A stretch of 64,000 bases of DNA. Origin: Mucilaginibacter cryoferens. GTDB taxonomy: Bacteria > Bacteroidota > Bacteroidia > Sphingobacteriales > Sphingobacteriaceae. The notes under the pieces were generated by a model. The model was not told the origin of the DNA and did not search any database. It was given only the letters and a program-made list of their open reading frames with translations. Where the stretch lies: contig NZ_JACHCR010000004.1 of the NCBI RefSeq assembly GCF_014205845.1, forward strand, positions 248,001-312,000, read 5' to 3'. Every line of letters starts with the position of its first letter. Position 1 is the stretch's first letter. Shown here one piece after another: positions 35,349 to 44,107 of the stretch. A program made the translations under genes and the position numbers.

Positions 35349-36836
35349 ATGAAGAAAGCAATAGTTTTATATATGGCTGCCACAATAGCCACTGTGATGT
35401 TTTCCTGCTCAAAAAAGGAAACACCAACGCCGGCAAAAACGGATACCACCACCACAACACCCCCGGTAACCACGGCGTTTGATATCAACACGATAACTGA
35501 TACCTATGCCGATATTGCCCCATTTATTTACTACCCCAAGTGGACGGTATACAACGTACACGATCCATCTATAAAGAAATTTGGCGATTATTATTATTGC
35601 TATAGTACAGATGTGGGCTACGGCATAGATGTACGGTCGGGCATACAGGTGCGCCGGTCTAAAGACCTGGTGCAGTGGGAGTATGTGGGTTGGGTGTTCT
35701 CATCCTTACCCGCCCAGGGCTCGGCCTATATTACAGGTAAAGGCGGTACGCCATTCAACGCTTTGTGGGCACCTTATATAATGAAAGTAGGGACAGAGTA
35801 CAGGTTATATTACTCCTTATCATCGGCTGTAGCGCGCTTAAGCGTTATAGGTATGGCAACAGCCACATCGCCCGAAGGGCCTTGGACAGAAAAGGGCCTG
35901 GTAGTATCATCGGCCAATGATGCATCTATACAAACCAACGCTATCGATCCAACGGTGGTAACTACTGCAGCCGGCGAGCAGTACATGTACTATGGCTCTG
36001 CCTGGGATGGTATTTATATTTTAAAGCTGGATGCCTCCACAGGTTTGGCAGCATCGCCGGGCGATAAGGGTAAACGCATTGCCAACCGTGGCTTTACCGG
36101 CGGCAAATACAACGGCAACATCGAAGCCGCGGAGGTGATCTACAATCCCGATCTTAAAAAATATTTCCTGTTTATCTCTTACGATTGGTTGCAAACCAAG
36201 TACAACGTAAGGGTAGGCAGGGGCGATAGTCCAACTGGTCCGTTTTATGATTATAACGGCGTGGATATCAATACCGATGTAGATCATGGGCCTATGATTG
36301 TAGCACCATACCAGTTCAACAACCAAAGCGGCTGGCAGGGTACAGCGCATTGCGCTGTGTTTGATGATGGTAACGGCCAGTATTTTATGGCACACCAGGG
36401 CAGGCCGGGCATCAACTCCTACTTTATGGATCTGCATGTGCGTAAAATATCCTGGACGCCGGATGGATGGCCGGTGGTATCGCCAGAGCGTTACGCCAAC
36501 GTAGCCCAAACTGCTATTGCCTCGGCCGATATAGCAGGTACTTACGAAAAGATAACCTTAGGCTATCAGGTTGTACCCGGCTACGGCACCGAACAGGTTA
36601 ATCCCGATTTCCAGATCTCAACCACCTTTAAGCTGGATGCCGCCGGCACCATAGACGGCAGCGTAACAGACACCTGGACGTACGCATCGCCATATATTAC
36701 CCTTAAATACAGTACCGGCGCAACCTACAAAGTAAAGGCAGAGCGCGAACGCGATTGGGAAAACAAGGTAACATCAACGTTGATATTTACCGGGCTGGAT
36801 AATACGGGTACAGCTGTGTGGGGGAAGAAGAAGTAA
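35349..36836 (+). CDS. GH43 arabinan endo-1,5-alpha-L-arabinosidase, lipoprotein
   Basis: A 495-residue lipoprotein (signal ends VMFSC, Cys20). The five-bladed GH43 domain (about 55-380) shows the catalytic base Asp in YNVHDPSIKKFGDYYY, the second Asp in NAIDPTVV and the acid Glu in NIEAAEVIYNP. A C-terminal beta domain (about 395-495) resembles the lipocalin-like domain attached to Bacteroidota endo-arabinanases. It should cut the alpha-1,5-arabinan backbone at the cell surface, feeding SusCD. It follows susD in the same direction with a repeat in between. The exact GH43 subfamily was not assigned. Confidence 0.92.
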   Translation: MKKAIVLYMAATIATVMFSCSKKETPTPAKTDTTTTTPPVTTAFDINTITDTYADIAPFIYYPKWTVYNVHDPSIKKFGDYYYCYSTDVGYGIDVRSGIQVRRSKDLVQWEYVGWVFSSLPAQGSAYITGKGGTPFNALWAPYIMKVGTEYRLYYSLSSAVARLSVIGMATATSPEGPWTEKGLVVSSANDASIQTNAIDPTVVTTAAGEQYMYYGSAWDGIYILKLDASTGLAASPGDKGKRIANRGFTGGKYNGNIEAAEVIYNPDLKKYFLFISYDWLQTKYNVRVGRGDSPTGPFYDYNGVDINTDVDHGPMIVAPYQFNNQSGWQGTAHCAVFDDGNGQYFMAHQGRPGINSYFMDLHVRKISWTPDGWPVVSPERYANVAQTAIASADIAGTYEKITLGYQVVPGYGTEQVNPDFQISTTFKLDAAGTIDGSVTDTWTYASPYITLKYSTGATYKVKAERERDWENKVTSTLIFTGLDNTGTAVWGKKK

Positions 36837-36884
36837 GGATAAAATAGTCTGTGCTGAATGACAAGTGTAGAGCCTTGTGCGATT

Positions 36885-36991
36885 CCCCTCTCGAGAGGGG
36901 CGGAGGGGTGTGTTTCTTTCAATGTTGATTGGGAACGCTGATGAACACACCCCTGTTTGCGCACTTCCAAACGCGCCTGCTCTCGAGAGGG
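36885..36991. repeat. CTCGAG-centred palindromic intergenic repeat
   Basis: CCCCTCTCGAGAGGGG is a perfect palindrome at the left. TCTCGAGAGGG recurs at the right, and GGGGTGTGTT pairs with AACACACCCC between them. It lies between the GH43 lipoprotein and GH51 genes. I see no gene in it. Confidence 0.55.
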
Positions 36992-37073
36992 AAATTATTT
37001 TATAAAATAATGATTGTTAAAACTACACTTAATAATAATTTTTTGTAGTTTTAGCGTACCAATAAAACCAATA

Positions 37074-39044
37074 ATGATCAGGAAAGCTTTTTTAACTTTT
37101 TGCAGCGCCGGTTTGCTTTTATCGGCACAGGCGCAAACGCCCAGGATTTACACCATACAGGCCGATAAAATAAAAACGCCGATACAGAAAACCATGTACG
37201 GCATCTTCTTTGAAGATATTAACCTGGCCGCCGACGGCGGGGTATATGCCGAACTGGTAAAAAACCGTTCGTTTGAATTTAACATGCCATTAATGGGATG
37301 GACGGAGCATAAAAAAGACGGCGGCGACGGGCGTATAGAGGTCATAAACCGATCGGCAGAAAGACCAGAGAATCCGCATTTTATTAAGGCTTATGTAACA
37401 GCTGATGCCGGCTCATTTGGCCTGGCTAACGAAGGTTTCCGTGGTATGGGCGTTAAAGAGGGTGAAGAATACAGTTTTTCGGTAATGGCCAAACAGAATG
37501 GCGATGCCAATGTAAAACTACACGTAGAGCTGCATGGCGATAATGACGCCACTATAGGCGCCGCCGACCTTACCCCAACCGATAAAGAGTGGAACCGTTA
37601 CAGCGTAAAATTTAAATCATCGGCCACGGTTAAAAAAGCAAGTTTGTATGTTTGGCTGAGCGGCAAGGGTATTATTGATCTGGATATGATCTCCTTGTTT
37701 CCCGAGCATACCTGGAAAAATCGTCCCGGAGGTTTGCGTGCCGACCTGGTACAAAAGCTGGCCGATATAAAACCGGGTTTCCTTCGTTTTCCGGGGGGAT
37801 GTATTGTTGAAGGCCGCGAGTTGAACAACCGTTACCAATGGAAAAAGAGTATTGGCGATATTGATAAACGTACCAATATCATTAACCGCTGGAACACCGA
37901 ATTTAAGCATCGCCAAACGCCCGACTATTACCAAACGTTTGGCCTGGGCTTTATGGAATATTTTATGACTGCCGAAGATATTGGCGCATCGCCGCTGCCT
38001 ATCCTCAATTGTGGTATGGCCTGCGAGTTTAACACGGGCGAGCTGGTACCTATGGACCAATTAGATCCCTACATACAGGATGCTTTAGACCTTATTGAAT
38101 TTGCCAATGGCGACGTAAGCACCAAATGGGGCAAGCTGCGTACCGATCTTGGTCACCCGGCACCGTTTAACTTAAAAATGCTGGGTGTAGGTAACGAGCA
38201 ATGGGGCCCGCAATATGTAGAGCGCTGGAAAGTTTTCACTAAGGCTATCAAAACAAAATATCCAGATGTGAAAATTGTATCGGCTTTAGGTCCATCACCC
38301 GATGGTAAGGAGTTTGATTTGTTAAACACAACCTTCCGTAGTTTGGGTGCCGATATTTTGGATGAGCATTACTACGCCGCGCCAAAATGGTTCAGGGATA
38401 ATGCCCGTCGTTACGATAATTACGACAGGAAAGGACCAAAGATCTTCGCCGGCGAATATGCCGCGCAAAGTGTAGCAACGGTTAGTCCCGAAAATAAAAA
38501 CAACTGGGAGTGTGCCCTGGCCGAAGCCGCGTTTATGACCGGTTTAGAGCGTAACGCCGATGTAGTGAGCATGGCCTCATACGCCCCACTTTTTGCCCAC
38601 GTTGAAGGCTGGCAATGGACACCAAACCTCATCTGGTTTGATAACCTCAACAGCTATGCCACACCAAACTATTACGTGCAGCAGCTATTTTCGCTAAATA
38701 AAGGAACCGATGTAGTGCCCCTAACCCTCAGCAATGATGTAGTTGCCGGTCAGGATGGCTGCTACGCCACCGCCAGTTTGGATAAAAATACCAATGAACT
38801 GATTATTAAATTTGTAAATACCGGTGCCACCGCCCAAAGGGTAAGTTTTAAACTCAATGGCGGCAGCTATCAAAAGCAAGCCAACGTTATTACGCTAAGC
38901 AGCGATAACGGCAGTGCAGCAAATTCGTTGGATAACCCAAAAGCGGTAAGCCCCGTGCAAAGCACAATTGCAGTTAATGGCAAATTACTGAGTATGAATG
39001 TAGAGCCCTACGCTTTAAAAGTGGTGAGGTTGAAGAATAAATAA
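37074..39044 (+). CDS. GH51 alpha-L-arabinofuranosidase, secreted
   Basis: About 656 residues from the chosen ATG at 37074, which gives a short signal peptide (MIRKAFLTFCSAGLLLSAQAQ). A longer start at 37014 adds 20 hydrophobic residues and is less likely. Features are MYGIFFEDINLAADGGVYAELVKNRSFEF, a carbohydrate-binding (CBM4/9-like) insertion at about 90-220, the catalytic acid in VGNEQWGPQYVERW and the nucleophile in KIFAGEYAAQS. A beta-sandwich ends the protein. It removes terminal arabinofuranose from arabinan or arabinoxylan fragments in the periplasm. Confidence 0.94.
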   Translation: MIRKAFLTFCSAGLLLSAQAQTPRIYTIQADKIKTPIQKTMYGIFFEDINLAADGGVYAELVKNRSFEFNMPLMGWTEHKKDGGDGRIEVINRSAERPENPHFIKAYVTADAGSFGLANEGFRGMGVKEGEEYSFSVMAKQNGDANVKLHVELHGDNDATIGAADLTPTDKEWNRYSVKFKSSATVKKASLYVWLSGKGIIDLDMISLFPEHTWKNRPGGLRADLVQKLADIKPGFLRFPGGCIVEGRELNNRYQWKKSIGDIDKRTNIINRWNTEFKHRQTPDYYQTFGLGFMEYFMTAEDIGASPLPILNCGMACEFNTGELVPMDQLDPYIQDALDLIEFANGDVSTKWGKLRTDLGHPAPFNLKMLGVGNEQWGPQYVERWKVFTKAIKTKYPDVKIVSALGPSPDGKEFDLLNTTFRSLGADILDEHYYAAPKWFRDNARRYDNYDRKGPKIFAGEYAAQSVATVSPENKNNWECALAEAAFMTGLERNADVVSMASYAPLFAHVEGWQWTPNLIWFDNLNSYATPNYYVQQLFSLNKGTDVVPLTLSNDVVAGQDGCYATASLDKNTNELIIKFVNTGATAQRVSFKLNGGSYQKQANVITLSSDNGSAANSLDNPKAVSPVQSTIAVNGKLLSMNVEPYALKVVRLKNK

Positions 39045-39060
39045 GGCATAAAAAACACTT

Positions 39061-39291
39061 GTCATAGCGAGTGACAACCAGAGTTAACCTGGAAAAAATA
39101 GTAATGACATCTTAAAAAAAGACCGTCCTTGCGAGGAGGTACGACGAAGCAATCCCCAACTTACAGGGCGGATTTACATAGCGACTCTGTAGGTCGGGGA
39201 TTGCTTCGTACCTCGCAATGACGGCGGGGAGGGTGTTGTATTTAAAAAATGCATACTGATAATCAATACTTTAAAAGCATGTCATTATAAG
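39061..39291. repeat. Interspersed REP-like repeat family R1, copy 3 (inverted)
   Basis: The reverse complement of the R1 unit: it runs from a GAGTGACAACC end, through CCGTCCTTGCGAGGAGG, ACGAAGCAATCCCC and CCTCGCAATGACGG, to GATAATCAA and GTCATTATAAG. It occupies most of the gap between the GH51 gene and the next GH43 gene. Confidence 0.75.
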
Positions 39292-39294
39292 GAA

Positions 39295-39409
39295 CGAAGC
39301 AATCTCGTCGCAACGCCTATTCGCTCTGTAGCGCGACGAGGTTGCCACGCTGCGCTCGCAATGCCATAGTTTTTATGTTTTTCCCGTGGTCTGTGTCCTC
39401 ACAGACCAC
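39295..39409. repeat. Hairpin-rich tail of the R1 copy 3 region
   Basis: CTCGTCGC and GCGACGAG form one hairpin. GTGGTCTGTG-TCCT-CACAGACCAC (39386-39409) is a perfect 10-bp stem with a 4-nt loop, which could terminate or stabilise RNA. The remainder of 39045-39572 holds no gene. Confidence 0.6.
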
Positions 39410-39572
39410 TATTCCAGAGGTAAAGTAAATCGACTGTATACTGAGGAGATACTTGTGGGGAGACAGTCATTGGGGATGGAGATTTTAACTTCCCTATTGA
39501 GAGGGTGTACGCCGGGAAGTGTAAAAGAGGGGCTACGCCATTTAATACCGGATTTGTAAAACAGTATACATT

Positions 39573-40580
39573 TTGAAAAAACTAACCATCACCCTCATCT
39601 TTTTAATTACCTGCATTACCACCTATGCGCAGGAGTTAAAAACAGATATTTCGGTACATGATCCGGTTATTATAAAGCAGGATAGTACCTATTATATTTT
39701 TTGTACCGGTATGGGCATAGCCGAATGGTCATCTGCCGATAAGGTGCATTGGAAGCAGGAGCAACCTGTTTTTGCCAAGGCTCCGCAATGGGCTGTTGAT
39801 GCCATCCCGGGGTTTAAGGGGCATGTGTGGGCGCCGGATATCTCGTATTATAATGGCTTGTATTACCTGTTCTATTCAGTATCGGCATTTGGCAAAAATA
39901 CCTCAGCCATTGGGGTGGCAACTAATCCAACATTGCATACCAATGATGCGGCTTACAAATGGACAGATCATGGTAAGGTGATCCAATCTATCCCAGGCAA
40001 AGCCAACTGGAACGCCATCGATCCTAATTTAATTACCGATAATAACGGCACTCCATACCTGGTATTCGGCTCCTTTTGGGATGGACTGAAACTGGTGAAA
40101 TTAAATAGCGACCGCTTAAGCGTGGCCGAAAATATAGATAACATCCCCACCCTGGCCACCCGCCGAAAAGAGGTAGCGGAAAATTTGCCAGCTGTTGATG
40201 GCAACCCTGTTGATGCCGGTGGTAATGCTATTGAAGCGCCGTTTATTTATAAGCATGGCAAATATTTTTACTTTTTTGCATCTATAGATTATTGCTGCAA
40301 AGGCCCAAAAAGCACCTATAAAATGATCATTGGCCGGTCGAAAACATTAAAAGGCCCATACCTTGATAAAGCCGGCCTTGCCATGAATAAGGGCGGCGGC
40401 AGTATTTTACTGCAAGGCGATAGCAACTGGTATGGCGTAGGCCACAACGGTGTTGCCAATTTTGATGGCGACGATTATATCATTTACCATGGGTACGACG
40501 CGGCGGATAGAGGTATCTCTAAACTACAATTGAAAAAGTTGAATTGGGTTGATGGATGGCCGGTGATACAGCTGAAATAG
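39573..40580 (+). CDS. GH43 arabinan endo-1,5-alpha-L-arabinosidase, secreted
   Basis: A 335-residue protein. The only start that includes the signal peptide (LTITLIFLITCITTYAQ) is a TTG at 39573. Endo-arabinanase residues are the base Asp in ISVHDPVIIKQDSTYYIFCTG, GHVWAPDISYYNGLYYLFYSVSAFG, the second Asp in NAIDPNLI and the acid Glu in AIEAPFIYKHGKYFYFF. These fit a compact single-domain endo-1,5-arabinanase, smaller than the lipoprotein version upstream. It probably works in the periplasm on imported fragments. It belongs to the same plus-strand arabinan cluster. Confidence 0.92.
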   Translation: MKKLTITLIFLITCITTYAQELKTDISVHDPVIIKQDSTYYIFCTGMGIAEWSSADKVHWKQEQPVFAKAPQWAVDAIPGFKGHVWAPDISYYNGLYYLFYSVSAFGKNTSAIGVATNPTLHTNDAAYKWTDHGKVIQSIPGKANWNAIDPNLITDNNGTPYLVFGSFWDGLKLVKLNSDRLSVAENIDNIPTLATRRKEVAENLPAVDGNPVDAGGNAIEAPFIYKHGKYFYFFASIDYCCKGPKSTYKMIIGRSKTLKGPYLDKAGLAMNKGGGSILLQGDSNWYGVGHNGVANFDGDDYIIYHGYDAADRGISKLQLKKLNWVDGWPVIQLK

Positions 40581-40659
40581 TCAGTTGAAAAAACGTGATA
40601 GCGGAGAACGAAGCAATCGCGTGCTAAGCAGGATGGATTTGTAAAGTTAGCTCTATATA

Positions 40660-40834
40660 CCGGCGAAGACTCACCCCGACGACCCGTTAGCTAACGGGCG
40701 TCTTCCCCTCTTTCCAACTTCGTTGCATAGAGGGGCAAAAAGGAAAAGAAAGGAAAAAGAGTTTTACCCTCTATGCGGCTTTAGCCGGAGAGAGGGTCGA
40801 CCGGCGAAGCCTGGTCGGGGTGAGTCTTCGCCGG
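40660..40834. mobile_element. 175-bp palindromic element with 21-bp terminal inverted repeats
   Basis: The first 21 bases (starting CCGGCGAAGACTCACC) are exactly complementary to the last 21 (ending GGTGAGTCTTCGCCGG). Inside are further pairs such as CCCTCT/AGAGGG and CCCGTTAGCTAACGGG. There is no coding capacity, and no clear target duplication was found. It lies between two GH43 genes. Confidence 0.6.
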
Positions 40835-40864
40835 CATGCCCGATAATCAGAAATATTAACAAAT

Positions 40865-41845
40865 ATGAAAATATCAAAACACATCCTTACCCTAACTATT
40901 GCACTTGGCTGCTTAACCTCGGTACAGGCAAAAATTAAACCCGATACTGTTATTCACGCCACGGGTAACCCCATCATCCGCCACGAGTATACGGCAGATC
41001 CGGCGGCTATGGTGTATAAAGGTAAAGTGTATTTATACACCGGGCATGATGAGGCGCCTGCCAATCAAAACGGCTATGTAATGCACAACTGGACCTGCTT
41101 CTCATCCCCCGATATGGTAACCTGGACAGAGCACCCATCGCCCCTCAACGTAAAAAACTTTAGCTGGGCTAAAGCCGATGCCTGGGCATCGCAGGTAATA
41201 GAACGGGATGGTAAGTTTTACTGGTATGTGGCTGTGGAGCATGCTACCATTCCGGGTAAAGCAATTGGAGTGGCTGTAAGTGATAGTCCGCTTGGGCCGT
41301 TTAAAGATGCACGGGGAACGGCCTTGGTTACAAACGATATGACCACGGTTGCCAAACATCCCTGGGATGATATTGATCCTACCGTTATTATTGATAAAGA
41401 TGGACAGGCTTACCTGTTTTGGGGCAATGGCGTTTGCTACTATGCCAAATTAAAAGCTAATATGACAGAACTTGATGGCCCTATAAAAACCATCAGCCTG
41501 CCACACTATACCGAGGCCCCGTGGATTCATGAGCATAATGGGTGGTACTACCTGTCGTACGCCTATGAGTTTCCAGAGAAGATAGCCTATGCCATGAGCC
41601 GCAATATTAACGGCCCTTATGTTTACAAAGGCATCCTTAACGAAATTGCAGGCAACTCCAATACCAACCATCAGGCTATTATTGAGTTTAAGGGCAAAAA
41701 CTATTTTATTTACCACAACGGTGCATTGGTGCCCGATGCCGGTAGTTTCCACCGGTCGGTATGTATTGATTATTTGTATTACAATAAGGATGGTACTATA
41801 AAAAGGGTGGTGATGACAAGCGAAGGGGTGAAGAAGGTTAAGTAA
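40865..41845 (+). CDS. GH43 family glycosidase (arabinofuranosidase/xylosidase type), secreted
   Basis: A 326-residue protein with signal peptide (HILTLTIALGCLTSVQAK). GH43 residues are the base Asp in HEYTADPAAMVYKGKVYLYTGHDEAP, the second Asp in WDDIDPTVIIDKDGQAYLFWG and the acid Glu in PHYTEAPWIHEHNGWYYLSYAY. The sequence style matches GH43 enzymes annotated as beta-xylosidase or alpha-arabinofuranosidase, not endo-arabinanase. In this cluster an exo-acting arabinofuranosidase role is most likely. It is the last gene of the arabinan cluster. Confidence 0.9.
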   Translation: MKISKHILTLTIALGCLTSVQAKIKPDTVIHATGNPIIRHEYTADPAAMVYKGKVYLYTGHDEAPANQNGYVMHNWTCFSSPDMVTWTEHPSPLNVKNFSWAKADAWASQVIERDGKFYWYVAVEHATIPGKAIGVAVSDSPLGPFKDARGTALVTNDMTTVAKHPWDDIDPTVIIDKDGQAYLFWGNGVCYYAKLKANMTELDGPIKTISLPHYTEAPWIHEHNGWYYLSYAYEFPEKIAYAMSRNINGPYVYKGILNEIAGNSNTNHQAIIEFKGKNYFIYHNGALVPDAGSFHRSVCIDYLYYNKDGTIKRVVMTSEGVKKVK

Positions 41846-41874
41846 TTTTTAATTAAATACTTAATTTTAGCCGG

Positions 41875-43353
41875 TTATTGCTGCGGTGGTGGCGTTTTAG
41901 CCGGCTTATGTGCTTTGTTAGTTTTTTGAGGATGAGCGTTTGCCCTGATTACTTTTGCGGCAGATGTTTCGGCAGGTTTATGATCGGTGTGAAGTTGCTT
42001 CGGATCTACGTGCGCAACTTTAACCCGCATCCAATGGGTAAGCTGGTGATGCAGGGGCACAAGTATAGCTGCCACAACTACCAGGATAAATAATTCTAAC
42101 ACCGGTAGATGGTTGCTGATATGCTGAACAAAGGGGTGGATAAAAAGCGTAATAAACTCAAAAACCATTAATAACGAAAGCACCCCCATAAACTCTATTA
42201 CTTTGCGGTGCGTGCGGCTTTTACTAAGCAGCAATACCACTAAAAAGAAAAACGGAATAAATATAGCTATCCCTATCAACTGCAAATTAATTATCCTTAG
42301 TTCGGCATCGCGTCGTTTTTCTTCGCTTATTTCTTCTTGCCGGGCTGTTTCATTAAAGCTTAAAGTTTGTATTTGTTTAATCTTTTCGGCGTTAAACATA
42401 CTGTCTTTTGCGGCCATGGCTGTTTTAAGGTAAAATAGCTCCAGGTGCTCGTTGGTGCCCTGGTAATGCTGCGTTAGTAAATTGCTGGCATTATAAATTC
42501 CTGACGGGTATTTTGCATTAATGGCCGCTTTGAGGGCTTTTATTGCGTAAAACGCGCTCGAATCTGGTTGGGCAACGTTTTTATACAATAAGGCAATACT
42601 GTTATACGTATCGGCCAGGTCGCTTGGGTCGTTATCCTTTATGGCATAGGCTATACTTAATCGGTAGTAGTCAAGGGCGAGGGCCGTATGATTTAGCTTG
42701 TAGTGGATGTCTCCCAAAATAGAGAGGGTGTTTGGCAGCATCCCTTCTTCGCCAATGGCTTGTTGCAGTTCATACGCGCGCATCTCGTAGGCTAGTGCCT
42801 GGTTTATTTTGTTAAGCTTAACATAGCTATTGCCAATGTTTGACAATATAATACTCAGAAATTTTTTATTATGAAGCTCCTCGGCAATTGTTTTTGCTTT
42901 AAAGTGATAAAAAAGTGCCTTGGCATTATCATTTTGATCTGAATAGATAATACCTATGTTATTTAAACAGGCCAATTGCCCCGGCCGATCATTGTTTTCT
43001 TCCCTTATTTTTAATGCGCTAAGCAAAAATTGAAGTGCGCGATCATACTTACCATTTTTCCATAAAACTACGCCAAGCCTGTTCAGGCTGTTGGCTTCGC
43101 CAATTTTATAATGTTTATTTCTGGCTATCAGCAGGGCCTGTTCTGCATAAATAAGGGCACTGTCGGGGTAAAAAGGCTGTACCTGCATGCTTTTTTTAAC
43201 TAATAAAGCAATTTGGGCAGTATCTTCTGTTGGGTTGGGCAGAGGTGGTTTTAAAGGCAGAGAATCTGTTTTTTGTGCATAGGCAAATAGTACGTTACCG
43301 ATTAACAGGCATATTAAAAGCTGTTTTTTTATAAAGTTGAATTTACATGACAT
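41875..43353 (-). CDS. TPR protein with three C-terminal membrane segments
   Basis: A 492-residue protein with a signal peptide (LLICLLIGNVLFAYAQ). At least six TPR units span about 60-300 (ANSLNRLGVVLWKNGKYDRALQFLLSALKI, ACLNNIGIIYSDQNDNAKALFYHFKAK). A coiled-coil-like region follows (EEISEEKRRDAELR). Three membrane helices lie between about 353 and 452, and a basic Ala/Pro/Lys/His tail completes it. The layout recalls Bacteroidota TPR sensors, but no histidine kinase or HTH domain follows. The function is unknown, and a scaffold or sensor role is possible. Confidence 0.75.
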   Translation of the reverse strand: MSCKFNFIKKQLLICLLIGNVLFAYAQKTDSLPLKPPLPNPTEDTAQIALLVKKSMQVQPFYPDSALIYAEQALLIARNKHYKIGEANSLNRLGVVLWKNGKYDRALQFLLSALKIREENNDRPGQLACLNNIGIIYSDQNDNAKALFYHFKAKTIAEELHNKKFLSIILSNIGNSYVKLNKINQALAYEMRAYELQQAIGEEGMLPNTLSILGDIHYKLNHTALALDYYRLSIAYAIKDNDPSDLADTYNSIALLYKNVAQPDSSAFYAIKALKAAINAKYPSGIYNASNLLTQHYQGTNEHLELFYLKTAMAAKDSMFNAEKIKQIQTLSFNETARQEEISEEKRRDAELRIINLQLIGIAIFIPFFFLVVLLLSKSRTHRKVIEFMGVLSLLMVFEFITLFIHPFVQHISNHLPVLELFILVVVAAILVPLHHQLTHWMRVKVAHVDPKQLHTDHKPAETSAAKVIRANAHPQKTNKAHKPAKTPPPQQ

Positions 43354-43509
43354 GAGTTCAACGGGTAAAAAAGGTCGATAATCCTTTACCCCATTTTCTT
43401 AAGGTAACGGCTGTAATTTGTCCATTAAGAAATAAGCAGGCTGTTTAAACCGGCAGCCATTTTAGTTCAGAAGGGAAACAATGAAGCGCGGTGTTCAGTA
43501 CTTACCCGT

Positions 43510-43686
43510 TTAACCTATAGGGGTATTTTTATCGCGCAAAGCCTCAACCGAATGAAAATCTGGCGCCACTGCATTAGCTGCAACATCATCTTCGATATTG
43601 TTTGGAATTTCCGGTGCAAGGTCTTCAGCACTGGCGTCCGAAGGGTTTTCTTCGGGGTCTACCCCCTGATTTGAGTTGATATTCAT
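43510..43686 (-). CDS. Small acidic hypothetical protein (58 aa)
   Basis: Leftward ATG at 43684-43686 to TAA at 43510-43512. The product MNINSNQGVDPEENPSDASA... is acidic, with Asp/Glu clusters, no hydrophobic segment and no Cys. It lies in an otherwise empty gap of about 750 bases. Its low-complexity, hydrophilic composition resembles small disordered proteins of this phylum. There is no homology evidence, so it could be chance. Confidence 0.45.
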   Translation of the reverse strand: MNINSNQGVDPEENPSDASAEDLAPEIPNNIEDDVAANAVAPDFHSVEALRDKNTPIG

Positions 43687-44107
43687 GGCTAAATTTTTAA
43701 ATAGTTACCTTAATTTTAAAATTAATTTAGTTGTAATATTACTTTGTTTACTTAAAGTTAACGCACAAAATGCTGGTAACCAAATTTTTATATTTATTGT
43801 ACAAATGTGTGAAGTGATTCTGCTTTTTTTATTTCCCGTAAGCTAGTTACGCCATGAGGAGAATCAGGAGATTAGGGTAAAGAGTTACGATTTTGAGCAA
43901 AAGCATAAAAAGCTTTCCTTTTGTGTGTTTGCAACATTGCGCAAAAAATCATTCCAAAATCGCACGCCGGTCGTCCGTTTTTGATACAATGCAAAATGCT
44001 GTATTTTTTAATAAATAGCTGATAATTAGTTATTTATAAATAAGGCATAATATTTACTGCCTTTTAGGCTATAACGCCCTGTTTGTAACCACCTAAAGCA
44101 CAACGCC
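43687..44107. other. Intergenic region upstream of the permease gene
   Basis: About 420 AT-rich bases. I see no open frame, no repeat shared with the rest of the window and no clear hairpin. It presumably carries the promoters of the permease gene and of the small leftward gene. Confidence 0.4.

Noticed and set aside
36021..36509. Long antisense frame inside the GH43 lipoprotein gene
   Set aside because: It lies opposite conserved GH43 catalytic motifs. It has no start context or domain of its own.
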